Assembly (NCBI GenBank): GCA_030451965.1
Contig: JAKDNE010000052.1
Span: 1-12,701, forward strand
From: Brachybacterium sp.
GTDB lineage: Bacteria > Actinomycetota > Actinomycetes > Actinomycetales > Dermabacteraceae
Reading direction: 5' to 3'
DNA: 12,701 nt
Under the pieces are notes generated by a model, which ran no database searches, had not been told where the DNA came from, and saw only the letters and a list, made by a program, of their open reading frames with translations. The position numbers were made by a program, and so were the translations under genes. Shown here piece by piece: positions 12,227 through 12,701 of the stretch (positions are counted from its first letter, which is position 1; each line of letters opens with the position of its first letter).

Positions 12227-12701
12227 ATGGGAACGAGCGCAATCGAGCGGATCTGGCGCACCACGGCGATCGTGATGTGCGCGGCGGTGCCGACGAGCTT
12301 CTACGTGCTCGGGGATCTCACCGACGCCTTCCCCGGTGTCCTCACGGTGCGCAGCACGACGGAGGGACCGGCCTCCGGGCCACGTGCGGCCGCCGAGGAC
12401 TGGGAACGGGTCGGGGTCGAGGATCTCCTTCCGACCTCCGCGCCGGTCGCGCCCCCGATCGATCCCACTGACCTCGAAGAACGGATGTCCGCCGGGGCAG
12501 ACCTGCCGGTGGTCGCCGGGGGTCTGGCCTTCAGCGTGGTCGACGCCGAGACCGGCCGGACGCTCGCCGCCCGTGAGGAGGGCACCGCCCTGGTGCCCGC
12601 CTCGACCCTGAAGCTGCTGACCGCGGCCGCCGTGCTGCGCCAGTACGGCGGGGACGAGGTCCTGCACACCCGCGCCGCCGTCCAGGACGGCGTGATCACC
12701 C
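12227..12701 (+). CDS. dacB: D-alanyl-D-alanine carboxypeptidase/endopeptidase, PBP4 (peptidase S13) family (partial, C-terminus outside window)
   Basis: Low-molecular-weight penicillin-binding protein acting outside the membrane on peptidoglycan stem peptides. About 158 residues are visible. An N-terminal hydrophobic segment (about 12-30, TTAIVMCAAVPTSFYVLGDL) is a signal peptide or anchor. A Pro/Ser-rich spacer (45-85) follows, and then the catalytic domain begins at LPVVAGGLAFSVVDAETGRTLAA. The active-site motif SxxK is STLK (S126, K129) in VPASTLKLLTAAAVL, the typical S13 form. The SxN and KTG motifs would lie past the edge. In actinobacteria this gene often starts a ppa-dacB-tilS-hpt-ftsH neighbourhood, so tilS and hpt are expected next. 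The alternative, a class A beta-lactamase-like protein, is less likely given the sequence around STLK and the ppa linkage. Confidence 0.88.
   Translation, partial: MGTSAIERIWRTTAIVMCAAVPTSFYVLGDLTDAFPGVLTVRSTTEGPASGPRAAAEDWERVGVEDLLPTSAPVAPPIDPTDLEERMSAGADLPVVAGGLAFSVVDAETGRTLAAREEGTALVPASTLKLLTAAAVLRQYGGDEVLHTRAAVQDGVIT

Noticed and set aside
1..12701. tRNA, rRNA, CRISPR array, insertion sequence or long direct repeats
   Set aside because: I read both strands and saw no tRNA-like cloverleaf, repeat-spacer pattern, transposase motif or terminal inverted repeats.

Overview
The window is dense, GC-rich bacterial chromosome with an ordinary housekeeping and accessory gene content. The protein families present (a 23S methyltransferase with a basic N-terminal tail, a DUF4032 kinase-like protein, a chromosomal 'phage holin family' protein, a UgpC/MsiK-type sugar ATPase, and a class A pyrophosphatase divergent from a PBP4-type carboxypeptidase) point to an actinobacterium. 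Micrococcales is my best guess, possibly a Dermabacteraceae relative such as Brachybacterium; this is inferred from gene style, not from a search. I see no rRNA, tRNA, CRISPR array, insertion sequence or prophage.

Layout. (a) 1-2178, minus strand: a three-gene operon of sensor histidine kinase, NarL/LuxR response regulator and a membrane-anchored protein cut by the window edge. Both gene junctions are ATGA stop/start overlaps. (b) 2327-3448, plus: a LacI-family regulator, divergent from the kinase across a 148-bp gap that holds a perfect GCGGGGG-AAAA-CCCCCGC inverted repeat. (c) 3510-6522, plus: a two-helix holin-superfamily membrane protein, then cysS and rlmB. (d) 6565-8547, minus: a DUF4032 kinase-like protein followed by a YczE-type membrane protein. 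(e) 8712-9797, minus: an orphan carbohydrate ABC ATPase with a leader of about 100 nt containing two dyads, and a strong GC-rich hairpin after its stop. (f) 10026-11538, plus: a peptide deformylase and an EcsC-like conserved protein, ending at a perfect 40-bp palindrome shared as a terminator with the convergent ppa. (g) 11646-12701: ppa (minus) divergent from the start of a D-Ala-D-Ala carboxypeptidase gene that runs off the right edge.

The strongest pattern across genes is in the starts. Four of the first genes in a transcription unit (kinase, holin-like, cysS, dacB) have a strict TANNNT hexamer 6-7 nt before the start codon and no Shine-Dalgarno sequence. def and DUF4032 have a NANNNT version at the same distance, and lacI a poorer one. 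This is the arrangement expected of leaderless mRNAs. Genes inside operons, and those with longer leaders (response regulator, 3' membrane gene, rlmB, ugpC, EcsC-like, ppa), have clear GGAG-type ribosome sites. The pattern fixes several starts well downstream of the longest open frame. I found no convincing new multi-gene system. The most interesting leads are this start architecture, the overlapping divergent ppa/dacB promoters, the dyad between the kinase and lacI, a LacI-type protein lacking the usual hinge motif, and an uncharacterised kinase-like protein with its catalytic residues intact.
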